Source of the DNA: Macrotrachela quadricornifera
Lineage: Eukaryota > Rotifera > Eurotatoria > Philodinida > Philodinidae
Direction of reading: 5' to 3'
Assembly: GCA_022393335.1 (NCBI GenBank)
Contig: JAJEKB010015290.1
Location: forward strand, 24,091 to 88,090
DNA length: 64,000 nt
Made by a program: the position numbers and the translations under genes. Under the pieces are notes generated by a model. It made no database searches, was not told the DNA's origin, and saw only the letters and a program-made list of their open reading frames with translations. Of the stretch, positions 47,658 through 60,309 are shown one piece after another (the first letter of the stretch is position 1; each line of letters opens with the position of its first letter).

Positions 47658-50600
47658 AAAAAAGGAGATTAACGAAAATTATTGAAAATTTTGGTCAAAA
47701 TCGAGGTACTGAAGGAAAAAATAATGTTGTTTCTGAAAGATTTGAAGACGGGCAACTTTTCTATGCATTTATCTCAATTTTGAAATTTCTAGCGAAAACT
47801 GACTTTTTTGGGGAAGTCTTAGAATGCTAGAAATTTACAATTATTTAATATTGTATTTGTCTCATAAAAATCTATTTTATGGTATTAACTGAAAGTCGTT
47901 AGTATGAACAAAAATATTTTTTGTTTGTATATTATTGGATCAACGATGATGACGAAAAAAGGTGACTTAAATAACATGATAAATATAAATTCACAAAGTT
48001 TCAAAGAATTGTAAACTGAATATGAAAAGACGAGAATTAAGTTTAGATGTAAATTTTGGATCACAGATATGATTCGTAGAAATATTTGTGCGCAACAACA
48101 TCAGTGAATTGAAAAGGTATCATTATCCTGAAAGTGACTGCTGACATGACAGTACTTGGAAATAAAATACATCTATCGATCATTTATTGAGACTAAAAAT
48201 GTTTAGAATTGGAATAAGAATTGTTCTGAAATTGGTCTGAAACATGATTAATGCTTTTATTTTTTTTAAAAATCAAAGTTAAAATAGTTAGGGCATAGGA
48301 TAATGCAAAATTCATAGACTAAAGATTCCGTTTATTGAAAGAATTGTTCGAAGATGAGGATTCTGAATCACAAGATCAGTTTTCGAAATTCATTGACTAG
48401 CAAGTTTCATTAGAGATAGACTTGCTCACTATTGCCTGTTCAAAATAAGCTGTTTTTTTTAGATATATGAAAGAAGATCCTTTTTAATCCAACTGATTGG
48501 TGCACATACCTCTGCGTTTTATCTTTACAGTAGTGAAGATGAATCTTGCTTAAATTTGATTAGCTAGATGCATACTTGTCTCAGCCAAGCAGATTTCAAC
48601 AAAGATTTTGTTCACTATTCTCAGCTCAAAATATGGTATTCTTAGTATCTATCAATGATTTAGTAAGCATACTCCTTCATATAACTTAAATAATAGCATC
48701 TTTAGGACAAATATTAGTCGACGAAACCCTTTTTCAAATAGAAATCTACGGTCCATGATTTTTGCACTATTGTATCACCTAACTATTTTTGTCTTTGATT
48801 TTTTATAAGTTAGAGCATTAGTTAAATTTCGGACCAATTTTATGTTAATTCCAATTTCAATAGATGATAGTGATACCTTTTCTTCTCTAATTATATTATG
48901 CAAAGCTTCGTTAACTAATTAAATTATTCACTACAATACTTTGTGTCACAATTGAAGAGAATACTCAAGACGCCCAAACCCAAAGACAAAATCCAAAAGT
49001 TTGAAGATGAGAGTGGATGTGGGTGTGCACGAAGTTGGTGAGGATGAAGATGCAAAGCAGATTGTAGTTGTATTCTCAAGATAGGCAACGTTACTATAAC
49101 AGTAAGAAGGAAGTTGGTATAATCTCTAGTGGGACGTTGTATTTTGTTTCTATGATATACTAATATGTGTGAGTCTGTGTTTTATTCTAAAATTAAGTAA
49201 TGAATATTATTATGGTTTTTTACATATGTAGATTTGAAAGCTTAAGATTTTCTTTAGGAAAAAATTTTTGTTTTTTTGTGAAAAGTTTTTGACCAATTTT
49301 CGTAGATTTTACTTAACCAATCATGAGTTTCTAAGAAAAATCATAAACTAAAGTTTTTCTGCACTTTCCCAATTTCATATGAGTTATACATGTACTCAAA
49401 AATATTAACACAAAACTCGAAATTATTTGTATCCACTCAAAATCTATAATTTAGTATGATTGAACTCTTTTAAAACTTTCTTAATATCTAATGCCCGCAT
49501 GATGTCTACAGTGACTTAGAAAATTGTACATGAAAAAATGTGAAATATTACATGGCTGGAAGACTTAAACAAAGCTTATATTTGATTTCTTTCTAACTGG
49601 AAAACAAATAATAAAAATCGGAAAACAACTGATTAAGTGATATGTGTTTTCATTTAATCAAGATCGCCTTGAAATTTGCATTAGAATTATCTACACTATG
49701 AATTCTAGAAGAGCCGACTCCTAAATCAAATTCATCTGGTTCGGTAGACATTTTCCCAAACATTTTGAATTGTGTAGTAGTAAGATTTCTGAAAACACTG
49801 CAAAGTGTTCTGATATTTTACAGTCTTTATTCATTCAATATCACTTCGTTTTCAATACATGTCCAAAAGACTCAAGTTCTAATATTAAAACTGGATTTGA
49901 TAAAAAATGCTTGAACTAAAAATTGTCACAAGAAAATTAAAAAATTGTGTCAATATCAGTCAATTGATACTCACTCGGTATTCACTCAAAACCATAAGAA
50001 GCCATTTTTGACGTCAAATCCTTAAAGTTTGACTAAAAGTAATCGAGATTTGAAAATTTCGAATCTGAGATCAAAAATTAATTTTCACGATTTCTACTGA
50101 GTACCTATTAACTGATATTGATGCGTATCTGATTTCCGTTTATTTCTTCAGAATGCAGGAAATGTCACGCAATCGAATAGTTACTTGTCCAAAATCAAAA
50201 CAAGAAGCTGCACCAGCAAATAAATAAATCGATTTAAAATTGTTAAAAATGTTTTGCTGTGTATGAGAAAAGACATTCATTTTAGTTTAAAAATGAAGTA
50301 TTTTGAACAGTTTTTGACGTATAAACGGTTACAATTGTGATTATTTTCTATTGTTTTCATATGTTTTTCACAAATGCAATAAATTTATAGAAATATGTTT
50401 AAATGATGGGAAAATAATTTTATTTTGAATGCTCTTACCGATCTCCTGTCATCATTTTATCATGATATTTCGTCTATACTGATACTAATTCAGACAACAT
50501 CTAAAATTTATACAGTTAAAATACACAAAACGAGAAACAAATATAACAATAGAAGTAAATCTAATATCATCGAAACATTTTTTATTCCCTTTAATCACTA

Positions 50601-52452
50601 TAACAAAATAAAAGACAAGAAATTATGTGTCTATTTCATTCAGTTTTGATCTTTGATAGATAACTTTTTCTGTAACTTGACTAGTCTTCCTACACCCGAA
50701 GGTCCTTTGATTTTACTTAAAATAAATCGCAAAACATCAGCTTCAATGAATTTCTTGAGAAAAAACCTACAATGTCATATAATTCAATTTTTTCTTATTA
50801 TTAAACTACAGTTGTTATTGTCTACTAAGAAAATGCAAAGACTGAAGTGACTATAGGTTCTTTTTATGCATTACAAAATAAGATTGGATTTCGAATTCAA
50901 TAGACAAAAGAATATATACCAAAAACAATGTCAAATCTCTAAACAAGGAATACAATGTTTTAAAAAGCCATAACGCTCTTCGAAATACGTAAAACAATAA
51001 AACTTTCTACTTCAACAGATAGAATAAATAAAGCAACAAATGATTATGTACTGAAAACAATGAAATAAAATTATTGAAAGTCTTTTTACATACCAGTAAA
51101 GTTGAGAAAAATATAAGTTTGCACAAATTCCGTGCACTTTTAATAAAATGAGACTGTGTTCTTTCGAATTATTTTTAGCTTCAAGGCTCTAAACAGACTG
51201 AAATTGATGAGGGAAATAAATCGTCTAATTTAGAAAAGCAAGCACGAATAGATTAGAAGAGTAAAGTCTAATAGAGGAATAGTAACAGCATGAGAACACC
51301 AATAAAAACACATGAAAGAAAGAGGAGAACAACAAAAAGATAATATATTGTCGAACTGTAAGTAAAAGACAAATAGCCGTCAAAATTTAAGTTTCAAGTA
51401 CATGCGAATATTTGTAGAAAATTATTTCTATTAGTGCTTGGCAAATGAGAAACGTTTTCAGAATTCTCGACTTATAAAAGACAACTGGATAGCAATGTTA
51501 TACATAATTAGAATACTACTTTGGTTCCAAAAAACATCTTCTGGAATCAATGAAAAGGATATAGATCGTTCCATCACTTCTAATATGAGAATACATTTTT
51601 TAATCATACATCTTGAAAAGAAATATTTTCTCTTTTATTGCATATATTCAGAAATACATTACAATCTTGAATAATCAAAATTTATTAATAGAAAAGATCC
51701 ACCCAGTCAAACGTAAAAGTCTGAAAAACGCATGTAAATCCAATATTATCATTATGTATACGCACATGCATCATTATGATATAACATGCGCGTGTACATG
51801 TGCATAAAATCTAACTAAGGATGAAAAATTGATTTTTTCAATTAGAATCAGTTTCATATTAAAAAAAATCAGTTTAATCAAAAAAAAATTAAATTAAATC
51901 AAAAATATCAGAAAAATAAAAAAAGATATAGTTATAAGAAAATTGTGCCAATTCTTATAGAAAATAAATAAACACGCTTCGATAGAAAAATAAAATTCTT
52001 TCAAAAAGCGGCATGTAGAATATAAAGTAGTAACAGTTCGCATGTCAACGCAGAATCGATCCAGTATTAGCTTTCATAAATATACTTCTTTTATGTTGAC
52101 ATACAGGATTTAGAGAATATCTCACTATTTTGGGAGCACACGCAGATAACGTTTTAGCATTTTCATACAAGACGTATGTTTTGTATGAATATGCGAGAGA
52201 AGTGCATGTGAGTATTTGTATGAGTAGATTTCATGCACAATCCCGCATATTTTACTTAAAAATTTCAAAATTTGTGTTTCCATCCATATACTTACCAAAC
52301 GCAACTCCATGCGTGTATTGATGTTTCGTATTTACACGCAAAAAATGAAAATATTTCATATAACTTGCATGATAATGCATGACCTATGGTGATTTAAAAA
52401 AATTTTGCATGTCAATGCATGTTTTGAGAAATTTTTGCAAATACACGCGTTC
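47658..52452. other. Long intergenic region, no supported gene
   Basis: About 4.8 kb. A terminal-exon-like 25-codon frame occurs at 50153-50227 (after TTCTTCAG, followed by AATAAA) but no upstream exons were found. From about 52020 to 52450 the words ATGCAT and ACGC become frequent, a prelude to the array element. Other ORFs are short and lack domains. Confidence 0.4.
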
Positions 52453-53846
52453 AACTGCCCATGTAAACATGAAACGCAAAATCGATGCGTTGAAACGCGG
52501 TTTCACAATAAAACGCGTTCACATGCGATTAAAAACCATTCCACAATGCATTCAAACGCATTTTCAATATGAAACGCGTTGAGATGCGGTTAGAAAAAAT
52601 ATCAAAACGCGTCTGGACTCAGTTTTCCTACATAACGTGTTTAAACGCAATCAGAAAAAATATGAGCAGCGTCTCAACACGTTTCTAGAAAAAGCTGAAC
52701 GCGTTTAAACGCATCTTGTTTACTAATTGCATTTAAACGCATTTCAAATATTTTTTCAAGTACGTTGGAATGCACTCATGCTTCCAAGCGCGTTTGTATG
52801 CGTTTAGTTCTTGTTAATCGGATGCGATTTTACGCAAAAATTGATGTTCTAGAATAATTAACTACGTGATCGAAATCATCCGTTTACATATATTTTATTC
52901 ATCTAAACTTCATTAAACTTCTTAATAAAGAATGCCAGGATGATTTTAAAATAGACAAAAGTTTAATCACACATACAGCAAAGAATCCATATTTTTCTAA
53001 AGTTTCTATATATAATAATAAAACAATATTGTAATAATTTTCAGCTATCCATAACTCTTTTAGCAAATTATACTAAATATTACCAATTAAGTAATATTAA
53101 GAACTTTGCATCATATAATCCGACTAAAAGATTATATGAATAATTATTTATTCATTAAATTCTTCGATAAAATTATTTATCATGTGACCGAAAAAATGAA
53201 AAAAAATCATAATATTAGTCGCATGTAGTAGACAATAAAAAAAGATATTATTTTATTAAAAAATAAAGTTATTTAAAAACATAAATGAAAAATCATATTA
53301 TGTGTTAAATATCTTAACTTCGAAAAAAGTACATCTTATGAAAATGAAGTATTTAATCGATGAAATTCGCATTCAAATATATTTTATTTTAAATAAGAAA
53401 AGATTTCAAGCTAGTATAGCTCAGTGGTGTGTATGAACGATTTCTGATCACTAGTTCATCTGTTCAAATCTGATCGTCATCGCTTAAGGTAAAATTCAAT
53501 GCATCTACCAGGGTAGACTAAGACAATCGAAAAATGTTGATGATGATGACTCAGTTCGAATCTGCGATGGATTCGAATATATTTTTCAAAATTTTTGGAT
53601 TTTTTTATGAAACGCGTTCAGACGCTTCGAATGTTTCACTGGAGACGCGTTTTTTGCTAAAAATGCGTTTGAACGCAAGTCGAACTATAAACGCGTTCAG
53701 ATGCGTTTCTAAAAAGCTGCGTCTAAACCCTTCGTTTGTTTCACTGGGGACGCGTTTAGACGCGTTCACTCTTAGCGTTCGACACGCAAATGAAACGCGT
53801 TTCAGACGCGTTTTGAGGCAAAAAATATTTACATGGGTGGGCAGTT
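52453..53846. mobile_element. 1.4-kb TIR element with dense ACGCGT palindrome arrays
   Basis: The left end AACTGCCCATGTAAACAT (52453-52470) is repeated inverted at the right end as ATATTTACATGGGTGGGCAG plus TT (53825-53846), a terminal inverted repeat with a 3-nt insertion. Inside each end (52440-52860 and 53610-53820) the palindrome AAACGCGTTT recurs with variants ATGCGT, ACGCAT and ATGCAT. I count 12 exact ACGCGT by eye, one of them just outside the left end. Two longer units in the right array share GTTTCACTGGnGACGCGTTT. The middle (52860-53400) is plain AT-rich with no ORF, then a tRNA-like segment. No target-site duplication found. The structure suggests a non-autonomous DNA transposon with subterminal transposase-binding repeats; family unknown. 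Confidence 0.6.
53410..53482 (+). repeat. tRNA-like sequence with Pol III A and B boxes (SINE head or tRNA relic)
   Basis: TAGCTCAGTGG at 53417-53427 matches the tRNA A box and GTTCAAATC at 53462-53470 the B box, at tRNA spacing. The T-stem keeps 4 of 5 pairs and the D-stem 3 of 4, but the acceptor and anticodon stems are mostly unpaired. It is therefore not a working tRNA gene. It could drive Pol III transcription of the surrounding element. Confidence 0.4.
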
Positions 53847-53985
53847 CTAACTGATTTCAAGTTTAGAGTCGGGTCGTTTCTATTAAAATGTTTTGGTTAT
53901 AAATGATTGCAATGCATCTATCAATATATAGTTGAAAGAGTATCATCATTACCGGTAAAAATTAAAAAAAAATTTTTGATTTCAG

Positions 53986-54188
53986 ACAAAAAAATTTGTG
54001 CAAGTATTTTGCAAACATCTGTACCATTTAATAATAAACAAAGTATTTACAGTGGAGTATTAGACAAAATTGGAATTGATCATTTTTTGATGAACGATAC
54101 GGCTATCTCAATCATTAGAGAATCTAAAGTTGTTCAAAGAAAATTTCATTCTAATGTATACCAAACAAACAAGATGCACCAGATTTAG
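53986..54188 (+). other. Coding-like exon fragment, family unknown
   Basis: After a TTGATTTCAG acceptor an open frame of about 67 residues runs to a stop (KICASILQTSVPFNNKQS ... GIDHFLMNDTAISIIRES). Composition is protein-like but there is no ATG nearby in frame. It lies 140 bp outside the ACGCGT element and may be unrelated. Not recognised. Confidence 0.25.
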
Positions 54189-56975
54189 TTTAGTAAAAAG
54201 TTATGTATAAAAAAAGTTTAAACAAGGTTTCTTATCCTACTTGATGTTGCAGTTTTAATACATTTAATAGTATTTTGTAAGACATTATCCAGTTCGACAA
54301 AAATCGGAAAAGTGACTTTTTTATAGATAAAAAAAAGTAGATTGGTCAGGATTTTTCTTTTCAAACTTATTTATCTTGAAGAAAAAAAATGTTTTTCGTG
54401 CGTTACAATGTGTGCATGTTTTTACACGTAAAATCGTCCCTTCTTCTGTTTTTTGTTTGGCTGGGTGAATGAAAAATAAAAATATTGAATTTTTATTGCC
54501 ACACTCCTTCTCTATCCTGAGGTAAGCGTTGGTGGAAGCATGATTCGATGTGTTGATCGACGGTGATGACTGATTTCATTATTTTTTTTTCTTCTGTCGA
54601 TGGAGGCGATGGTGGCTACGAAAAATTCAAGCGTCGGTTGGAAAGTTTTTTTTTGTTTTTGCTGTTACTGGCGAAGGCTGTAAATTTTCGGTGATCTTTT
54701 TCAAAGTTTTCTTATTTCTGAAAAATTTTCAAATAGAAAGCAGAAAAAATGATACAAGAAGCTTTCCTGGTAAGAAACTATGGTCCATTCGAGAATTAAA
54801 TAGTAGGGAATACTTTTTGAATAACTGTAAAATAAAACGAGAGAAAGAATTAAGATTTTCGATGCTATCTAACGTTGCCATTAATTCATCTTTGTACTAA
54901 GTTGATGAAAAATTTCAGTTAGCTTTCTTTTTAGATATAGCATGAGTTTTGAACATAAGCTTAACGTGCTTCGAAAACAATATATTTTCTTAAGTGTAGT
55001 ATAATGGACAAATAGTTTAACATCTTTTGTATCGCTGCACACAAAGTCGAAACACAATGTTATTTATCTTTATAAAATAATGACTTGCTCCTACTATTGG
55101 ATTTCATTTCGATTCTTTACTGTTGAATTTATCTGCATTTTGTTTCTTATCAACTGAGGTTATTCTCTTGCTGCTTGTTTTGAGTGAGCATGAATCTTGT
55201 AATATTGGTTTAAAACGAAACAAGAGCCAATACTCGTATATCAAGATAGGCGAATATAAATTGAGAAGTAATTTGACTCAAGAGGAAATATACGTAACTT
55301 ATACATACAATAAGATACACTGCTTCTGTAATAGAACTGTAATAAGTGAAACTATTTCAATTCGCACTATGACATAACAGATCATCAATTGAACTAACTG
55401 AAAGTATTAATTCAATATACAATTCTTTAGTGATTTTTTTAGTAGAAAAAAAATGTTGAAAGTAGCTGAAAACTTGTAGAAAGAAATATTTATTACATAC
55501 TCAGATTTTGAGAAAATTTGATGAATAGATTCCAGTAAAAATCTTATATTTTTGGATTGCAAATAGTCATTGATCTTGGCCTTTCGTGGGTTAATAGAGG
55601 AGAAGTTAAACTATATATTCATTATGATATAGTTGAAGAAGCATATTATTTTTGAAGCGGGTTTAGTTCATCGTTAAAATCCATGATATATCTAAGAAGA
55701 AAATCAATTAAAATTTTTCATCAACTTAGTAAAAAGATAAAGCAATATCAATTTTGATCACTATATCCAATGATGCTAACGCTTTTCATAAAATATGCAT
55801 TAACAAAACAGGAACTGAGTAATATTTGTCCAAAATTCCAGATTTTTAATCACTTGCAATAACATTTGTTTCTAGATCGTTGAGAGCAGTAATAACATCA
55901 GATAGAGTGATCAAAATTGATCAGAATCATAGATTGTAAAGTGTCACAAGCAATCTATCTTTGTCGTAGGAAAATTTGGTGCATTCGTAATCTGATTTAG
56001 GTTCCTTCTAAAGAGGAATAAATAAGATTTGATTATTGCTTAAACTTTTCAGCATATTAGTGTTTAGTTTCCAGTCTCAGTTTGAAGAACTAGTTTTTTT
56101 CATTAAGTGCTTAGATTTAAACACAAACCGCTTTAAGTTTCTCGAAACTAGCCGATCTTTCAATAAAAACAAGTGTAGTAAATATCATTGACATGACGTT
56201 TACTAAACGTTGCTATTACTTTATATCCAATATTTTTTTATAAAAATGCGTCGTTTGAGGATCTCAAAAATTATATAAAAATTTGTTAGACTCTTGAAAA
56301 CAACTGTGTGACAGAAGTAAGAAGCATAACAAAAACAGCATGTAAAATATTCCAAAAATAATCGATTTCAGCGATTATAATAAGTTTTTTTCGTAGACCG
56401 TATCTTGAATCAAAACGAACAAATCTTTGAAGTATTAGAAGACATTTCCCAAAGGTTGTAAAAATTGAGCTTCTAAATAACTTTATAGACACTTTTCAAC
56501 TAGTAAACTTATTTGAAAAACTGTATTCTCTAGATCCTTCGTCTAATCATATACCGAAGTCCTTGCTATTTGTGTTCATCGCGGTCCCTGTAACGGATGG
56601 AGGAATCATTTTGTGCGCTGTATACGTTCATACTCATTAACAATCGTATTTCGCAAACTAAGTCATGTCCACGTATTCTATAGGGATTGTTCGTTGTGTA
56701 ATGATCACTGATTTATATCGACAGATTGCTCAAAGAATCAACAGCAGCCTTTTAGTTCTAATTATAATCATAAATAATCATTCATTTCGAATTTCTAGGA
56801 TTTAAATGGATCAATATTTAATAAGTATTATTTGTCTCTATATTTGTATCTGTATATGAGCAAGAAAATATCCTTTGTAACAAAACTGACATAAATTACT
56901 TTCTTTTATTTAGATTTGTCATTCATATTCTCACTAATTATTTTTTATTAGCATTTATTTTGGTTTTCAGACATA
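54189..56975. other. Intergenic region
   Basis: AT-rich. 54500-54650 is locally GC-richer with no domain in any frame. A GGTTTTCAG acceptor just before the ubiquitin-like ATG suggests a 5' UTR intron. Confidence 0.45.
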
Positions 56976-57291
56976 ATGCAAATATCTATCCGTACGTTCG
57001 AAGGAAAAGAGATAAAATTAGAAGTTCAACCCAATGACATAATTCGAAAAGTCAAGACAATGATACAAGAGAAAGAAGGTATTCGAATAGATTTACAACG
57101 ACTAAATTTTGCGGATAAACATCTTGAAAATGGTCGAACGCTATCCAGTTATGAAATTCATGAAGATTCGGTTCTTTATCTTATATTACGTAAGTATTTC
57201 CGACGGCTAATATTTATTAAAATAATACTAAGAAACATGTTCTATTTTAAACTGATCTTTGAGTCTTTTCATGTCACTAATTTCAGGTTAA
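56976..57291 (+). CDS. Ubiquitin-like protein lacking the C-terminal Gly-Gly
   Basis: Exon 1 (56976-57189) encodes a ubiquitin fold beginning MQISIRTFEGKEIKLEVQ and ending SVLYLILR, about half identical to ubiquitin. Splicing the GTAAGT...TTTCAG intron (57190-57286) gives CGT then TAA, so the protein stops at Arg72 and lacks the LRGG tail needed for conjugation. Ubiquitin positions changed: Lys6 to Arg, Lys29 to Met, Ile44 to Asn, Gly47 to Asp, Lys63 to Glu; Lys11, Lys27, Lys33 and Lys48 remain. Exon 2 does contain codons for Arg-Leu-Arg in another frame, as if one base had been lost. If conjugation is lost it could act only as a free decoy or be a decaying gene. Unspliced, the frame would run to 57308 with an unrelated tail. 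Confidence 0.75.
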
Positions 57292-57462
57292 GATGGACTT
57301 CCTTCTGATCAGATTTAAGTATACTACAGTAATCTTGTAGCCCTCATCTACTTGTGTAGAAATTGATATGTAATTTTGATTCTAATTATACGCTAACTAC
57401 AGCAGAATATGCTCAAAAATCGATTTTATCAAAAAAAATACTCTTCAGAATCTATCTCTGTT

Positions 57463-57540
57463 TGAATAAAGCTCAGTGGATAGCATTAGTGGTCAAAATA
57501 CTAAACTTCACGCCCACGATTGTAGAAGATAGAGTTCCGT
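57463..57540 (+). repeat. Second tRNA-like A-box segment
   Basis: AGCTCAGTGGATAGCATTAG (from 57470) resembles the D-arm of a tRNA and shares AGCTCAGTGG with the segment at 53419. The B-box region (GATTGTAGAAG near 57519) is degenerate. A worn tRNA or SINE head is possible; chance is not excluded. Confidence 0.25.
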
Positions 57541-58720
57541 CAAGTTTATTTCAAATTAAGACTCGATAGTTATTGCTTTCCATATTTCGTTATGTGGAAC
57601 TAGGGATTACCAATATATTAGAAACTATTTTTAATGCTGAACACAAATATAATCTCTGTTATGTGTAAGAAAATATTGTAAAAATTGGAGAACCAACATG
57701 AAAAAGAAACATGATTGGACAAGTATTTGGAATATAGATCTTGCTTATATCAAAATATTTTCATACATAGCTTCATAATGAAAATGAGGTAAAATGTGTC
57801 ATGACGTTTGAAAAGTATATCTGTTTTACTGTTATTTGTTTTTGTACAGACAAGTTTTTTTTGTTCATCTATTGTATTTAGTGTTCTACACATGACTCTT
57901 ATGTGATTAACTGCTTTTGCAAGCTAAATGTACGAATAGATTTAGAGAATTTTTACGATTCTTTTCCATTCAACTTCTTCATGCTATAAAATGTATGCCA
58001 AATTTGAGAAAATATCCTCGTGATCGGTATATCATGATAAATCCAATCACAATGACTATCAAACACATTTCTTAGAGAAATTACATTAAAATCTAAAATA
58101 AAGCACGCTGCTTTGCGACGGGAGAGAAACTAGACAAAATGCACGATGTTAAAAAGTTTGCTGAGCTTTTTTAATTACTTAAGCGGCGAATTATTTGGCA
58201 ACAGAATAAGTCTCAGACAGGAAATTGATCATTATTATACCTCGAATAGCTGCCATCGAAGAAGCATGGTTCTATCTTCAATAATAATGAAGAATAAAAA
58301 TTATGACTATAAAAGTTTTATTTACTAACCCATACATTGAAGAACATTATTTAAAAGAAGTACAGAGGATCAAAAGAATTCATTCATATGATAAATATGG
58401 TGCATAGCCAACTAGCAACAATTGTCGAAGAAATCTATTAAAAAAGATTCATCCGAAAAATAATTAAACGTGACTTTTCAAACAATTTTTCCTCATCACT
58501 CTTTACCATTAGAAAATTAATATTGACACTATTTGTATCATTCACAAGTGAATGATCACTGGAAACAATTGAAAAAACTACAATGACTGTCAAAAACTAT
58601 ATACCTTCTTACGGTTTTTCCCCTATTTCTGCAATATTTTTAAAATTCTGTTATAAACAACAGATACTATATTTGTGTTCAACATCACATATAATCTGAT
58701 GTGTTGTTAGATCTTGGTTT

Positions 58721-59030
58721 TAGGCCTTCTTCTCCTCCTTAAAAATCGATCTCAGACTAGGCGTAGTGAAATTGCATGAAATTTTCAGCTCTATACGATA
58801 ATGTTTGAGGATGATATTCACCAAAACAAGAGTCAAAAATAGTTCGTTTGGCCTTCAAAGATTCTCTATCGAGACTCATTCTATATATTTAAAGATTCTT
58901 TGTTTAACAGAGCATATTAAAATGCAAGGCATATTATGACTCTTTTTTTCTTAAAATACATACTTTTAAAGCGGAGAACAGAGACGATGAATTCAATCAT
59001 TCAACACACTCTCAAAAAATGGTAGTCTTA
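58721..59030 (+). repeat. Unnamed dispersed repeat, copy B
   Basis: Same order of conserved blocks as copy A at 47309-47657, in the same orientation, lacking about 50 nt between GATCTCAG and ATTTTCAG. No ORF is shared by the two copies, so it appears non-coding. Confidence 0.65.
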
Positions 59031-60309
59031 TAATAAAAATTCTTTTCATTTTTATGATGATAAAGCTTAGTTCAAAAAACGGGGGATATAGGCACTACAT
59101 CTTGACATATTCTTTCAAACAAAGAAAAATCTTTGACGTTATCTCATATTGTAATAGAAAGTCACTGGAAACCCAATTCCAAAATATATAAACGGATAAA
59201 ATACAAAAAATATTTTGTTATTTTTAAATAAAGCCTATTTATTAAAGAGGAACTAACACAAGTCATCAACACTTTTTGTAAAAACCAAGTATCAGAAGAA
59301 AAATCATGTCGTTTATAAAAGATCAGCCCTCAGACTATCATTCCATGCATTTATTTTAATTTCGACGTATGTAGAAAAAACGGACAATTTTTAGACAAAC
59401 TTTAAGAAAATAATTAATGATTGGCATTCGTCAACTTTGAAAAGCTCACAGGTTTTACTACAAAACCCTTCTAAGATTTAGAATCAACTGTGATAAGATT
59501 TGAGAAATCAATCATAAATTTACATTTTTTGACTTTGACTGCCTTATATCAAGATTTTTAAAAATTATCCGATTTTTCAAAAGCATCCATTCTATTTCTT
59601 GCGTTCAATTTCCCAAACTTTAAGAAACCAATGATATATTCCGATTTTTCGACTATAGAATCGTGTAGCCAAATTCTATGAAAGTTAACTGGTAATCCAA
59701 ATAACCTTCTTGAAGTCGGAATTTAAGATCGTCACTTCTGAAAAAATTGACGCAAAATTTTAATTATTTGATCTCAAACATTTTTAATGAACTTTTAGAA
59801 ACATCAATAGATTCCTGACAACCCTTATTGATTTATGAAAACGAGATCAGTATTGCTTAGATTTTGAGGATCTACCAAGAATTCTTTAGTAATTCTCGGA
59901 CAAAAATTGGTCATAGATCTTATTTTTACGATCTAGGTACGGTCATAACTTAAACTTGATAAAATCTTGCTTGAATATCCAATGTCATTCAGAAGTTTTC
60001 TATTTCAGAAAAATATCTCTTAGAAAATCTTAATAATTCTAAGAAAGACTATTTAATTATGGATAAAATTGGACTAAGGTAAAATAAAATAGGAATTGAT
60101 ATAGGATTTGGACAGATGTTTTTGTACTACATCAAATAATGAACAGTATCAAATGCAATGAGATGAAAATATTTTTCTTTTAAGAGAAAGAATATCTTTG
60201 AGTACTTTTTAAAAGAGTTTCGATTCTTCCACAAAATTCTTTCAAAAAAAAAAAATGTGACTTTAAGAATTTCATAGTAGAGAGAGAGCGCGTGATCTTT
60301 TTGATCGTA

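Larger units (their letters stand above)
57292..60309. other. Intergenic region
   Basis: About 3 kb, AT-rich. Contains a tRNA-like segment and copy B of the dispersed repeat, listed separately. No gene supported. Confidence 0.45.

Noticed and set aside
47642..47830. 62-codon ORF MGVQSQKRRLTK...
   Set aside because: Overlaps the end of the dispersed repeat; the frame is not kept in the other copy.
50153..50227. Terminal-exon-like 25-codon frame after TTCTTCAG
   Set aside because: No upstream exons or homology found; too short to support a gene.
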